Shown: positions 37,374 to 49,150 of the stretch, one piece after another
Position numbering within the stretch: the stretch's first letter is position 1
How the letters are laid out: the number at the start of each line of letters is the position of its first letter
Assembly: GCA_947561715.1 (NCBI GenBank)
Contig: OX387198.1
Span: 12,462,001-12,526,000 of the forward strand
From: Ascidia mentula
Taxonomy: Eukaryota; Chordata; Ascidiacea; Phlebobranchia; Ascidiidae
DNA length: 64,000 bases
Direction: 5' to 3'
Notes under the pieces: generated by a model
Database searches by the model: none
What the model was told of the DNA's origin: nothing
Seen by the model: the letters and a program-made list of their open reading frames with translations, nothing else
Position numbers and translations under genes: made by a program

Positions 37374-37495
37374 TGTAGCGTAATGCTTCACTGGCTGTAA
37401 CGCCCCAGCAATCGTGACGTCATATGTGGCCTACTATATAAGGCCGACCAGGGCTAATGTGAGCCCTTACCGCTTGTAGCAATTACGCCAATACA
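37374..37495 (+). repeat. Right LTR of the miniature Gypsy-derived element
   Basis: 122 bp, one difference from the left LTR. Preceded by the purine-rich GTGGGAGGA. Confidence 0.85.
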
Positions 37496-37768
37496 AAACA
37501 GCACGCACATTTTGCGCTCATTCAACCGTAAATTTAACTTAATTGCGTCACTGCTTTGCTTGGTGATGCATGACTTCCCATTGTGACACAGGTCTACACG
37601 GTGTTTTTTAGCAGCATGACGTGTCAACGAGCACAGGAAGCTCCCGTGTTTTAAATAAGCCAAGCGCCTTCAATTTTGGTAGAATGCTGTTTATACACTC
37701 TTTAAACAGTGCATTTTTTAAGTGTTTTCATTTGTTTTGCTGCTGTTGATTGGCAACCTGAAAACAAA

Positions 37769-40700
37769 ATGGAAGTTTACGCGGATACCAAGTTATTTTG
37801 TGAAAGTCAATGGCAGAAGGTGGTGGAAATTTTCAATGGTGACGAAAAACTTTTAATATGTCTCGGTGGGTGAGATATTTTTTAGATTGTTTCTGAACAC
37901 ATTATAGGCAACTAAAACGCTATTAAAGTGTACATTATTTGCAAAACAAATGTAATTAATAATAAAACTTAATTGCATACCAGTTTAGCTAACGTAGCTT
38001 TGGACAAAGTTGGCTACAGGCCTATATAACGGTGCCATTCTTTTGCCCCAAACCTTACATTTTTTAGTTCAAGAGTGGTAGCCTAGATAATTTGTTTCCC
38101 AAATTGGTATAAGCGCAGTGTAAGTATATGAGGCTTAACTAACTTATATGTTGATAAATGAACTTCCTTTATTCCCGAAAAGAACAAAATTTGTCACTGA
38201 AGTAAACACATATTTCAAAATTCTTTGATCATATTTTGTGGTTAGAGTGGCTGTAGCCTGTAGACTACATTTTCATACCACTGGTCATTGTTGTTCCTTT
38301 ACGTCGCCGTGGGGCAAATTTACGGGACAACGGTATACCTCAAACTTAACTCCACCACTTATCACAAATTAGCAAAATCGACCTAGACTTATCAACCTAA
38401 TCCGATGATATTTATACGTAGGCAAAAAATTTCTTTTTACAATTTACTCTCAAAAATATTTATTATGTAAAACACAGTTTTTGTGCAACTTTATTTCGTG
38501 TTCGTCTTACACTATATTAATACCACTCTTTCTGGGTCCCAGGCACGTCTTTGGTTCTTCTCCTGCCCTTTGTGTTTATGAACTTATTTTTCCTGTTTTT
38601 GGACATCACTGGAAAACCATCCTGGCTCGTCAAGTACAAAATCAAAAAAGGAAAAAATCCAAAGGTCTTGTATTTTTCTCGGAGTCCGGCCTATGAATTC
38701 CTTTATTGCAAGTGTGGTGCAGTAGCAATCGTATATTTATTAGAGAGGGAATTAGGTGACCGCTAAGTGAAATATCATTAAAAAGATACAGGTTATGACC
38801 AGAAAGAAACTTCAGTGATTTCGTTAAAGAACGGTAGATGTCTTCGTAACCAAAGTCTCTGCATGTTAAATATTTTGCATTTAAATTAAAAACAAGCTAA
38901 AACCCAGCCAACCAAACGCGGGCAATATTTCTAACCAATTAAAATTGGATTGAAACCATTTATCCATTACTGTGTTTCACCGTTCTTTAAAGCTGTCCAG
39001 TCAGGGACAGAATTGGAAAATACAATATAATATATTTGTCAATTTGTAAAGATATAACAAGTACAATTTTTTTGTGAAACGCTATTGGTTTGTCACGTCC
39101 CACCTAAGTAACCAACACACATCAGGTTGCTTCATTTATTTAATAAAGTTCAGCCATTAATGACAAACAAGCATATTTTTTTAGGTGGACAAGAAACACC
39201 TGATACGATGCCTCAAGGTCGCAACATTCAACGAAGTTATGGCCTGTGTTATTTTGTATTTCTGTTACCCAATACTGAAAGCAAGAGGGGTGTCTGGCCT
39301 GAACCCACTGCCCGACTTATGGGTTCCTATCGTGCAGTATTATATGTTGGGGTACATCGACGAGGTGCTGATCTATTATGGTCACAGGTAATAATATTCC
39401 ATGCATTGTTGTTTTCTTGACGATCTTAGATGTTATTATAGCCCGTGACAACTTTGGACACGTAACTGTTCATGGTATATGAAACCATACAGGATTCGAC
39501 AGGACTTTAGGAATCGTTGTTTTGGTCTTCGCTATTTATTGGTTATAAATTGTGCTGGTGGTGTACCAGTACGTTTTTGCAACCATGACCTGAAAAGGAT
39601 TGAAAATTTCTTCTAATACAGTTTTTGTTGGTATTATTAAGGAAGAGGTCGACAACCAATGTAGCGTACAAGAAGCAAATAGACCCTGTTTAAATCAAAC
39701 TAACAGATATGCACGAGGCGCAAAAAAATCCATGTTACGCCGATTTTTTGACGTGTACGTACAGGAACAGCGAAGTCAAAAAAAAAAACAGAAAAAAGAT
39801 TATTGAAAAGAGCTGAATGTGGCACCGGAGCCTTTGTTTGCCGAGGCTCTGTTATAAGGCATAATTTTTGCTCCATTTCCAAAGGACATTTAAACTAATG
39901 CTCTTTGTTGTAGATTGCTGCACTGGAAACCTTTCTACAAACGTTTTCACAGAATTCACCACCAATGGCCTACGCCAATTAGCCTTGCAACGTCGTATGG
40001 ACACCCATTGGACAGTTTGGTAAATAATTTATTGTAAGCTTAAGACGATTGCTTGTCAAATTTATCGAGGACAGTCCTTACTTATTTCTGGCACGAAAGT
40101 TTTATTCGCTAAACCAGCCGAACGATTAAAAAGGTTTAGATTTTGATTTTTAAAAACTCCCAGTGTGTACATCACGAATACTAACAGACAGGTAAATAAA
40201 ACCAGAAAGAATACAATCTTTTGGTTAAAAAAAGAACATTACCACATGTTACATCTCCACGTCATTCATAGTGACGAAACAATGACCACTATGCGTAACA
40301 CTTCGTTTCGAATGGCATTGTTTCTTGGTATTGATTAGTTTGCTTGTTTGCTGCGTCTGCGTGCTTGAAGGGTGAAATAGTTTGTGTTAGTAAAATTGTT
40401 TATTTACCCCTTGCAGGAGACAGTTTTGGCTTAAATAGTAATGTCATTTGAATAAGCTGTTATTAGAAAACGTGGCCTGATGAAAAACAGTTGGTGAGTG
40501 CTTGCTAACATTTATTTTTCTTGGCTGTGTTGTGATCATGAACTTTTTATAGAAAACCGTCGTTACACAGTGAATTTAATACACCAGGAAAAGGAAACGG
40601 CGTGTTTCAAAAAAGCAGGCTATACCCTTTATGAGACTTGGCCCTCGCAGGCCGGGCGTTCAGAGTTTACATAAAGAAGTTTTCAACTGTTTCGAACTGA

Positions 40701-43700
40701 AGTAGGTTGGACTGTATTGTAGCAGCAAATCACTATGGAAGAAAATAGGGAAGAACAGTTCCAAGCGTTGCAGCGTTCTTTACAGGAATCGTATATCCGT
40801 ACAGAACGTTTAATGGTTAGCCCAGAAAACTTGTCTGCAGTCCTGAGCTCTGTACAAGTTACAAACGAAAGATACAAGCTTCTTGCGAATCATTTTAATG
40901 GGGATGACATTGATGAGTCTTCATGGGATTTAATTAAACGACTGGCTGCTGAAAAACAGGAGTTTGACGTCCGGGTTGATGATTGGACAGAGAAAACCCG
41001 GTCTGCTTCACCTTTGCTTTTCGCCAGGACTTCAAACAAATCTTCAGGAAGTAGAGCTTCAAGTTGTCCTTCATCAGCAAGTAGGAGTTCGAGCGTGAAG
41101 AGAACCGAGGCTCGAATTAAGGCGGAGATAGCTCGCGCAAAGCTTCGCCAGACGAAAGAAAGGCAGAAGGAAGAAGTACGACGCGCTGAGGAGCAGAAGA
41201 TGCGAGAAAAAGAGAGAAAATTGAGAAACGACGCTGAAGTTAGTGAAGCGCAACGTGAAGCCGAGTTGGCTGAAATTGAAGCCCGTTGCTGGGAAGATGG
41301 ATTTGGTCATGATGACGTTTGTTCACCCTCGCCGATGCAGGTTATGCAAACAGTGGTTGAGCGTTTAAACCCTTCTCCGAATTTTGAAATGCAAGACCCT
41401 TCAAAAGTAAGTCGTTTGCCTGATGATGGCAATAATTTTCAGTGTGACCTAAAAAGTACGGAATTTCCCGCCCGCGTACATGAAGCGCGTTGCAGCTTGG
41501 ACGAACGTTTTCTGCCTCGTCCGAAAATAATGACCTTCAATGGTGATCCCATGGAATATTGGACGTTCATTCGTAACTTCGAAGCACATGTTGCTACTAA
41601 GGTTCATTCAGAAGAGTTGCGTTTGGTTTATCTACTGCAACATTGTGATGATAAACTGCGATTAAAAATTGATCACTTAACAAAAAGACCTGTCGAGGGT
41701 TACCGTCAGGCCCGTCAAAAGCTTTTTCAGGAGTACGGACAGCCCCACATTATTGCAAATGGTTGTGAGCAGCATCTCAAGAAGAGTCCTCGTTTAAAGG
41801 GTGATCAACCCGAGAGGCTGATGCAATTTGCAGACTTGCTGGAAAAGTGCCTTTCTACGTTGGATGACATCAATGAATATGCGGGTTTGAACTCACTCGA
41901 TACGATGTTGCAGCTGATTGATAAGTTGCCTCACCGCTTACGGGAACGGTGGATTGAACGATCGGTTGAAGTTCTCCATCAAACCGGTCGCGAAGCCATG
42001 TTTAAACATTTTGTTCAGTTCGTTTTGGAACGTGCCGAGGTGGAGAATTCTCTTTACGGTTGTAGGATTATGGGATCTAGACGTGACAAGGAGTTCGTTC
42101 AGCCTCTTAAGAAAGACCAAGGCAGTTGCGTACGCTGTTAACCCGATAGAAGTTCAGCAGCGTCCAATGGAAAGGTCATCGCCCTCCGAATCCTGTCAGT
42201 TCTGCGGAAAATTACATGACTTAGCAAAGTGCTTTGACTTCAGGCGCAAAACGTACTCCGAACGAATAGAGTTCGTTAGCCGAAAAAAAATGTGCTTCAG
42301 ATGTCTTGCTCCGGGACATCGCGTTCGAAGATGCAAGGCACAGACCGCTTGCGAGGAAAAGAGTTGTTCGAGTCACTACCATCATACCTTGTTGCACAAG
42401 TGCGTCCCCAATGTGAAGCCGGAGACTCCAGCATCGTCACTACCAGAGAAGGTTGCTACCTGCTCAGTGATAACACCTTCCACTGATGAAGATTGTTCGG
42501 GCGACGTGTATCAGTGCGTAGTTCCGGTCCAAGTGAAATACAAGGGCCGAAAGATTTTGCCTTACGCGTTTTTGGATATCGGGATCTACTGGAACCTTTT
42601 GTTGCCAAAGGTTAATCGACACTTTGGGTATGGAAGGTGAAGCAAAGGGGATTGTTCTGCAAACCCTCTCCGATGACGCTAGAGAGCATGCGGTGTTTCA
42701 GTGAGTTTCGCTGTTTTCCATGTGGGTGGTGGAGAGGAGATAGTTCTCCAGAAGGTAATATCCGTTGATGAGATTCCAGTACGACCCAATCTTGTTTTCA
42801 CTCCCAAACATCTGTTTGGCATACCACATTTACGCAACATAAATTTTCCATCGATCGAGGGAGGTACCGTAACACTTTTAATTGGTTTGGATAATCCGGA
42901 CGCGCTGTTCATCCAGGAAATGCGTCGAGGTCCAAAGGGAAAACCGTTTGCTGTCAAAACACCCTTTGGATGGACACTGTTTGGTCCGTCACTGTTTCCG
43001 TCTGCTTCATCGAAATGTCCGGTGAACTTTATTAAATCACGCGATAGTTGTTTACAAAAGCAGATATCTAGCCTGTGGGAGACGGATTCCGGAAGCGAAA
43101 CTACCGTGCTGGATTTTCCTACGACCCGGGAAGATAGGAAATCGTACGAGATTATGCGAAGCAACGTGACGAGCGTGGAAGGTCACTACGAGCTGCCGTT
43201 ACTTTGGAGAGAGAGTTCTGTCTGTTTGCCGGATAACAAACCCATGGCTGGAAGACGATTGGAATACCTGAAGAGACGTTTGGGGACAGATGACCGACTC
43301 AAGGAAAAGTACGTGGCTACTATGCAATCCTATATTGACAATGGGTACGCAAGAGAAGTACCCAAAGACGAAGTTCATTCATGTAATGGTGTTTGTTGGT
43401 ACTTACCACATCACCCTGTTCTTCATCCCCGTAAATCAGACGAGGTTCGTGTGGTTTTTGATTGTGCTGCAAAATATAACGGGGTTTCCCTTAATGATGT
43501 ACTAATGCAGGGCCCGGATCTTGTAAATAATTTGGTGGTTGTTTTAACTCGATTTCGCAGAGAACGGTTCGCATTGGTGTCCGATATAGAGTCAATGTTC
43601 CACCAGATTCGTGTTACACGAAAGGATAGATATGCTTTGAGATTTTTGTGGTGGCCCGATGGGGATCTGGCCAAGGGACCCACGGAACACCAAATAACTG

Positions 43701-46700
43701 TGCATCTGTTTGGGGCGACTTCATCGCCAAGTTGCGCGAGTTTTTGCTTAAGGCAAACGGCTATTGATTTTGGCCACAACTTCGATACACATGCATCGTC
43801 GGTGGTAAGAAGAAATTTTTACGTGGATGACTGTTTAACGTCAGTTGCATCAACAGCGGAAGGAATTCGATTGACGAAGCAGCTTACGGATCTACTTTCT
43901 CACGGAGGGTTTCATTTAACTAAATGGCTCAGTAACAACCCGTCGATTCTGTCTGAGATTCCCGAAGAGGAAAGGTCAAAGGTCGTGCGGAACAGAAGGT
44001 TCGGCGATGACGTCACGGAAAGAGTGCTTGGTGTGCACTGGGATGTGGACGAGGATACATTTGGATTTAAGATCAATCTTCCCGAAACACCGATGACGCG
44101 TCGAGGGATTCTTTCTGCCTTGAGTTCACTGTACGACCCTCTTGGGTTTGTTGCGCCTTGTACATTAGGAGCCAAACTATTACTTCAAGACTTGTGTAAG
44201 CGTGGACTCCGCTGGGATGATTGCATCTTGGAATCAGAAGCCACGCAGTGGAAGAATTGACTAAGTCATTTGACAAAACTTCATGACCTGCGAATTCCTC
44301 GGTGTTTTAAGCCGTTAGGTTTCAGTGAGGTGAAATGTTGGGAATTGCATCACTTTGCGGATGCTTCATCCGTTGCCTATGGAGCCGTGTGTTACCTGAG
44401 GTTAGTCAACGTTGATTCGCGTGTTCACTGTGTGTTTCTTGTTGGCAAGTGTCGTTTGGCACCGCTAAAAACGGTGTCGATTCCTTGATGTAATGATGCG
44501 GCGAGAACTTGATCTTGGGACATGTCGGTCTGTGTTTTGGACAGACTCCACAGCTGTGCTCCAGAGCATTATCAATTCGAAGAAGCGATTTCTTACATTT
44601 GTTGCCAATCGAATTGCAAAGATTGAAAGGCAAAGTGATTTATCAAGTTGGAGACACGTTCCATCGAAGCTCAATCCTGCGGACGAAGCTTCCCGAGGGT
44701 TGACGGTCGAAACGTTGGTGACGTCAGGGCGCTGGTTACACGGCCCCAAGTTCTTGTTGGAGTCCGAGGATCACTGGCCTGTCAGCCCTATCGTACTACC
44801 AGACTTACCTGCTGAGTTCGTTTCCGAAAAAAAACAGGAGGTGTCCATTCATTTGATTGTGGAAAAGCAATCCATTGTTGACCGGATTATTAATCGATAT
44901 TCTTCTCTAAATCGTTTAAAAAAGAGCGTCGCATGGCTGCTTCGATATAAGCAGTTTTTTCTGTCGCGCATTCGGCGTGACAAAGTGCCCGTGGAGAAAT
45001 GTGACGTATCGGTTGAGGAATTGGATGCTGCCGAATTGGCGTTGATTAAGCACGTACAACGAGGACACTTCGTCGCCGAGTTTGCGGCTTTGGAAAAGGG
45101 CTCACATGCGAAGACCTCTTTAAAACGACACATGTTCGAATTGAACTCTGTAGTTGTTGATTCTGTACTACGTGTTGGTGGTCGGTTGGAAAGGGCACCA
45201 ATCCCGAACGATGCCAAACATCCGATAATCCTGCCGCATTCATCTCATTTTTACTGATTTAATTATTGCAAGACATCATCGCCTTGTCGGACATTCTGGA
45301 ATGGGACATACCTGGTCGTCGTTGCGCCAGAGGTTTTGGATAATCAAAGGTGGAGTTGCCGTACGCCGAGTGATCGGAAATTGCTTGTTCTGCAAGAGAC
45401 GAAATGCTTCCGTTGGTGTGCAGATAATGGCCGATCTGCCTTCGGCAAGACTACATCCCGACGAGCCGCCGTTTGCACATGTCGGCGTTGACTACTTTGG
45501 CCCCTTTTCTGTTAAGCAGGGGCGAAGCATCGTCAAACGGTATGGGGCAGTGTTTACCTGTCTAACAGTACGGGCTGTTCATATTGAAGTTGCTCACAGC
45601 CTTTCAACTGACTCATTTATCGACGCGCTTCGTCGATTTGTTGGTCGTCGTGGAAATCCAGTCCACATTTACTCCGACAACGGAACAAATTTCGTTGGTG
45701 CGGAACGGATTTTGAGGGAATCGTTGCAGTCGTGGAACTGTTCACAAATCGATGAGTACCGGAAGCAGAGAAACATTCGTTGGTCGTTCAATCCTCCGAC
45801 CGCCAGTCATATGGGTGGTGCGTGGGAAAGAATGGTACGGTCCATCCGGCGAATCCTGACGTCTTTGATGACTCAGCAAGTTGTCTCTGACGAGACATTG
45901 GCTACGCTATTCGTCGAGGTTGAGTCCATAATTAATTCGCGTCCTCTTGTTCCGGTGACGTTTGACCCTCGAGATGACGAACCTATCACACCCAACAATC
46001 TATTGCTAATGAGACCGAATGCGAGCCTACCTCCCGGTTTGTTCGATAAAAAGGACTGCTACGTGCGGCGCCGTTGGGCACATGTCCAATACTTGGCGAA
46101 CCAATTCTGGATTCGCTGGGTACGGGAATATTTACCAAATATCATCTCCAGACAGAAGTGGTTCCAGAAGAAGAGAGACCTCCAGATCAATGACGTGGTT
46201 CTCATTGTGGATGATTCACAGCCACGGTCTAAGTGGTTAATGGGTCGAGTTGCGGATACGTTCCCGGATAAAACTGGAACTGTGCGCTAGGTGCTCGTGC
46301 AAACGCGACACAACTGTGTCAAACGACCGATTGCAAAACTATGTTTGATTGTCGCCGCGAATAGCGATGTTTAATGTGCTGAGCTATTTCATGATTCGTA
46401 ATTTCGTTGTTGAACGTTCGATGTTTGTGTTGCGAAATGTATTTCCTGGGTCATACATTTGGGGGGGGGGGTATGTTACATCTCCACGTCATTTATAGTG
46501 ACGAAACAATGACCACTATGCGTAACACTTCGTTTCGAATGACATTGTTTCTTGGTAGTGATTAGTTTGCTTGTTTGCTGCGTCTGCGTGCTTGAAGGGT
46601 GAAATAGTTTGTGTCAGTAAAATTGTTTGTTTACCCCTTACAGGAGACAGTTTTGGCTTAAATAGTAATGTCATTTGAATAAGCTGTTATTAGAAAACGT

Positions 46701-48122
46701 GGCCTGATGAAAAACAGTTGGTGAGTGCTTGCTAACATTTATTTTTCTTGGCTGTGTTGTGATCATGAACTTTTTATAGAAAACCGTCGTTACACAGTGA
46801 ATTTAATACACCGGGAAAAGGAAACGGCGTGTTTCAAAAAAGCAGGCTATACCCTTTATGAGACTTGGCCCTCGCAGGCCGGGCGTTCAGAGTCTACACC
46901 ACAGATATTAGCCAAACCCTTTTACTATCTGCTGAAGGAAATTTCACTCGGCAAATGCCATGACAATGTTATTATTTTTGTAAATATTGTTCAAGTAGAT
47001 TTTAAAATCATGGCGATGGCCTAGGAAGGTCACACGTTCCAGTAAACTTTTGGTTGCACGAAACAACGCTGCAGGTAGTAATGATAAGCGAGACATAAAA
47101 AAACAAGAAGTTCCTGAACTAAAGCGACGCACAAAATGGTGCTGATGGTTATGCAGGTTGATAAGCAATACTGTAGACCAGGATTTCTCAAAAATTGTGC
47201 CGCATACCGGTGTGCTGTGAAGCAGGTTCAGGTGTGCCGCGAGAATTTTTTATTAATATGTAATAGACTATCACTACAACTGTCGGTTTCCTTAATGACA
47301 AAAGTTAAAAATATACAACGTTTGGAACTAAAAGCAGCTCCCGAAAAAAGCATTTCGTTAACCTTACCAGTGCTACTTCTATAACTTATCTTCACAACTT
47401 GAATTGACTTTAAAGTTTGGTGTGCAGGAAACGAATTAAAGAGGATCCAAGTGTGCCGCGTGCCTAAAAGGTTTGAGAACCCCTGCTATAGATTATACGT
47501 GAACCATCAACAAACACATTGAAAAAATAATCGGCGGCAAATAATTGATTAACATGCTGCTTACCTTTACCCAAAGCACTCCTCACACAAGAAGACAATG
47601 GTTTTGCTTGACAAAATTTTGCTTTTCCAGTTGCAGAAAGTCTTTCCGATGTTATTTCAATTCTATGTTCTTCGGCCTCACGTTGTGGTAATGTGGTATT
47701 ACCTTGGAATGGGACAAATCGACGCCTTTACTCACCACTCAAACTATCACTTCCCCTTCAGCAAATCTCCTCAGTTCCATGATTACCATCATTTCGGGTA
47801 AATTATGATACTGAAACAATGCCTTTGGTTGCAACACACTTTGCCTATTGTTCTATGTTCTGTAATTATTGTTGGCCTGTGAACCGTCATAATATATGCA
47901 TATGTGTATATATATTACATAAATATGTATCTTTTATACATGCATGCATGCTATTGTTTTTTTTGTAGCTTCAACGAGTGCTTCGGGGCCAGTGGGTTAT
48001 TGGATTCATTTCATAAAACTGACACGAAGTTCAGGAGTTCTGTGCAAGGCAAACGCGATGTAACTTTCTATAGTTTTACTCCGATCGATCAACTGATACC
48101 GGATGAAGAGAAAAAGCAGTAA
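37769..48122 (+). CDS. FAXDC2: FAXDC2-like fatty acid hydroxylase-domain protein
   Basis: Member of the ER-membrane di-iron sterol desaturase/hydroxylase superfamily; FAXDC2 is linked to sterol metabolism, and the substrate here is not deducible. Exons: 37769-37865, 38543-38664, 39185-39387, 39914-40019, 47631-47797 and 47969-48122, in phase, 282 residues (human 333, longer at the N-terminus). Hydrophobic segments lie in exons 2, 3 and 5. The histidine clusters that bind iron are present: HRLLH across the exon 3/4 join, HRIHHQW in exon 4, and HHSNYH with FHDYHH in exon 5. The ending [19 protein letters not shown] matches the human protein. Intron 4 (40020-47630) is 7.6 kb because a BEL/Pao element sits in it. 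The first exon is the least certain, as it is short and poorly conserved. Confidence 0.9.
40247..40671 (+). repeat. Left LTR of the BEL/Pao element
   Basis: 425 bp, begins TGTTACATCTCC and ends in TACA. Preceded by the target duplication ccaca at 40242-40246. Confidence 0.9.
46474..46898 (+). repeat. Right LTR of the BEL/Pao element
   Basis: 425 bp, about 98 percent identical to the left LTR. Followed by ccaca at 46899-46903 and preceded by an 11-base G run at 46461-46471. Confidence 0.9.
47179..47485. mobile_element. hAT-like non-autonomous element, 307 bp
   Basis: Left end CAGGATTTCTCAAA and right end TTTGAGAACCCCTG are imperfect inverted repeats; GTGCCGC boxes recur at both ends. The flanks ctgtagac and ctatagat match at 6 of 8 positions, an aged target duplication. 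It lies in FAXDC2 intron 4, downstream of the BEL/Pao insertion. Confidence 0.7.
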
Positions 48123-49150
48123 AAATTTTCCGTATCTACCAATGCAAAGCACTTGTTTGAAACGTAGTAACTCGATACTTGTATAAACCGTGTATATTTG
48201 GCAACAACCAAACTTTGTATCCGCAGATGCATGTGCGTTTTTTCTTTGACGAGCGGTAAGACGCCCCCTATTCCGGTTGCTTTTAAAAGTCAGAGCCGTG
48301 TTAAATTCATTTATTAAAATGGTGTTGTTTTGATTAAAAACATTATTTTAATTGGGCGATCATTAATTAAGTTAATCACGTGGAACAGCTAATTTTCATC
48401 CGTGTACTCGAAGACTTTCGTCCATGTGAGTACATTTGTACTTTGAAGGCAAGTTTTATCTGATTTTTCTTGCTTCGTTTGGTTTCATTTTTTTCATTCG
48501 GCTTGTGACAATTAATTTCGTCAAAGTCCGTTTTGTTTGTGTCCTCATTTTATTTGTGTCTAACACCGCCGCTTTTATGTGTAGGCGTTGTACATAAGTT
48601 ATTTGCATTATGTACAAGTTATCAACAAATGCCTCACAACGTTGACGGACATCTTCCCCACCATAAACTTACGCTACTAAACACCAGCCAATGCCTTTTC
48701 TCATTTGCAATTCAATACATTTGGATGTTCGATTCTTCTATTTGAAAATGTATATGTTTTTGTTTCTTTCAACTTACAACTTTGTCATAATTAGTTTGTC
48801 CTAAAAAAATAGGAACTGTTTTAAAAGTTTCAGCTATAAGGTAATATGTAGATCAACTTCAACTTGAAGATCAAACATTCAGCTGTACGTTACAACTCTA
48901 AATTTAGTGAAACACGTTTAATTGTAATGCGTAACCATTACTAAAAACTCAAAATGCTAAATATAATTGATTGTTTTGAGCAGTTTGAAAATTTGCAAAA
49001 AAAAATCTCAGTATAGATTGAGGGGGACAGCACTGATTCCACAACGAAAAAAGGTTTTATTAAACCACGTTTACAGCGGCGCAAGTCATGTCGCAGATTT
49101 GTTTTGTTACAAGAATTGGACGCAAAAACATGATTGAAGCAAGGCACATA
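48123..49150. other. Intergenic, convergent 3' ends of FAXDC2 and CRLS1
   Basis: 1 kb, AT-rich, containing the 3' UTRs of both genes. No other gene is seen. Confidence 0.55.
49056..49061 (-). terminator. Likely poly(A) signal of CRLS1
   Basis: AATAAA on the minus strand, 90 bases past the CRLS1 stop codon. Confidence 0.55.

Larger units (their letters stand above)
36782..37495 (+). mobile_element. Miniature LTR retroelement remnant, Ty3/Gypsy-derived (TRIM-like fossil)
   Basis: 714 bp: two 122-bp LTRs, a tRNA-Leu primer-binding region, a short remnant resembling the C-terminal end of a Gypsy integrase (VRHNGRNVRRNRAH, then TRSGRRVVPPARL), a purine-rich tract before the right LTR, and no gag, protease, reverse transcriptase or RNase H. 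It therefore has one very large internal deletion and is a fossil or a passenger. The LTRs differ at about one base, so the copy is young. I see no matching target duplication at its ends. Confidence 0.8.
34289..37768. other. Intergenic between divergent MOCS1 and FAXDC2
   Basis: 3.5 kb that must hold both promoters. Apart from the miniature LTR element at 36782-37495, no feature is recognised. A tiny repeat of tagactga units occurs near 35325-35345. Confidence 0.55.
40247..46898 (+). mobile_element. BEL/Pao LTR retrotransposon, nearly full length, coding region broken
   Basis: 6.65-kb element in FAXDC2 intron 4, same strand as the gene. Parts in order: left LTR; gag-like region with the BEL-type domain ([12 protein letters not shown]); zinc knuckles; protease region; reverse transcriptase with YVDD; RNase H; integrase zinc-binding and catalytic core (YSDNGTNF); C-terminal integrase tail; a G-rich polypurine tract; right LTR. 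The 5-bp target duplication ccaca flanks it. The coding region is broken in about five places, so it is not active itself. The LTRs differ at about 8 of 425 positions (about 2 percent), which points to a fairly recent insertion. Confidence 0.93.

Noticed and set aside
42679-45243. Several minus-strand open frames across the BEL/Pao element.
   Set aside because: They are reverse shadows of the element's own coding region, with no independent features.
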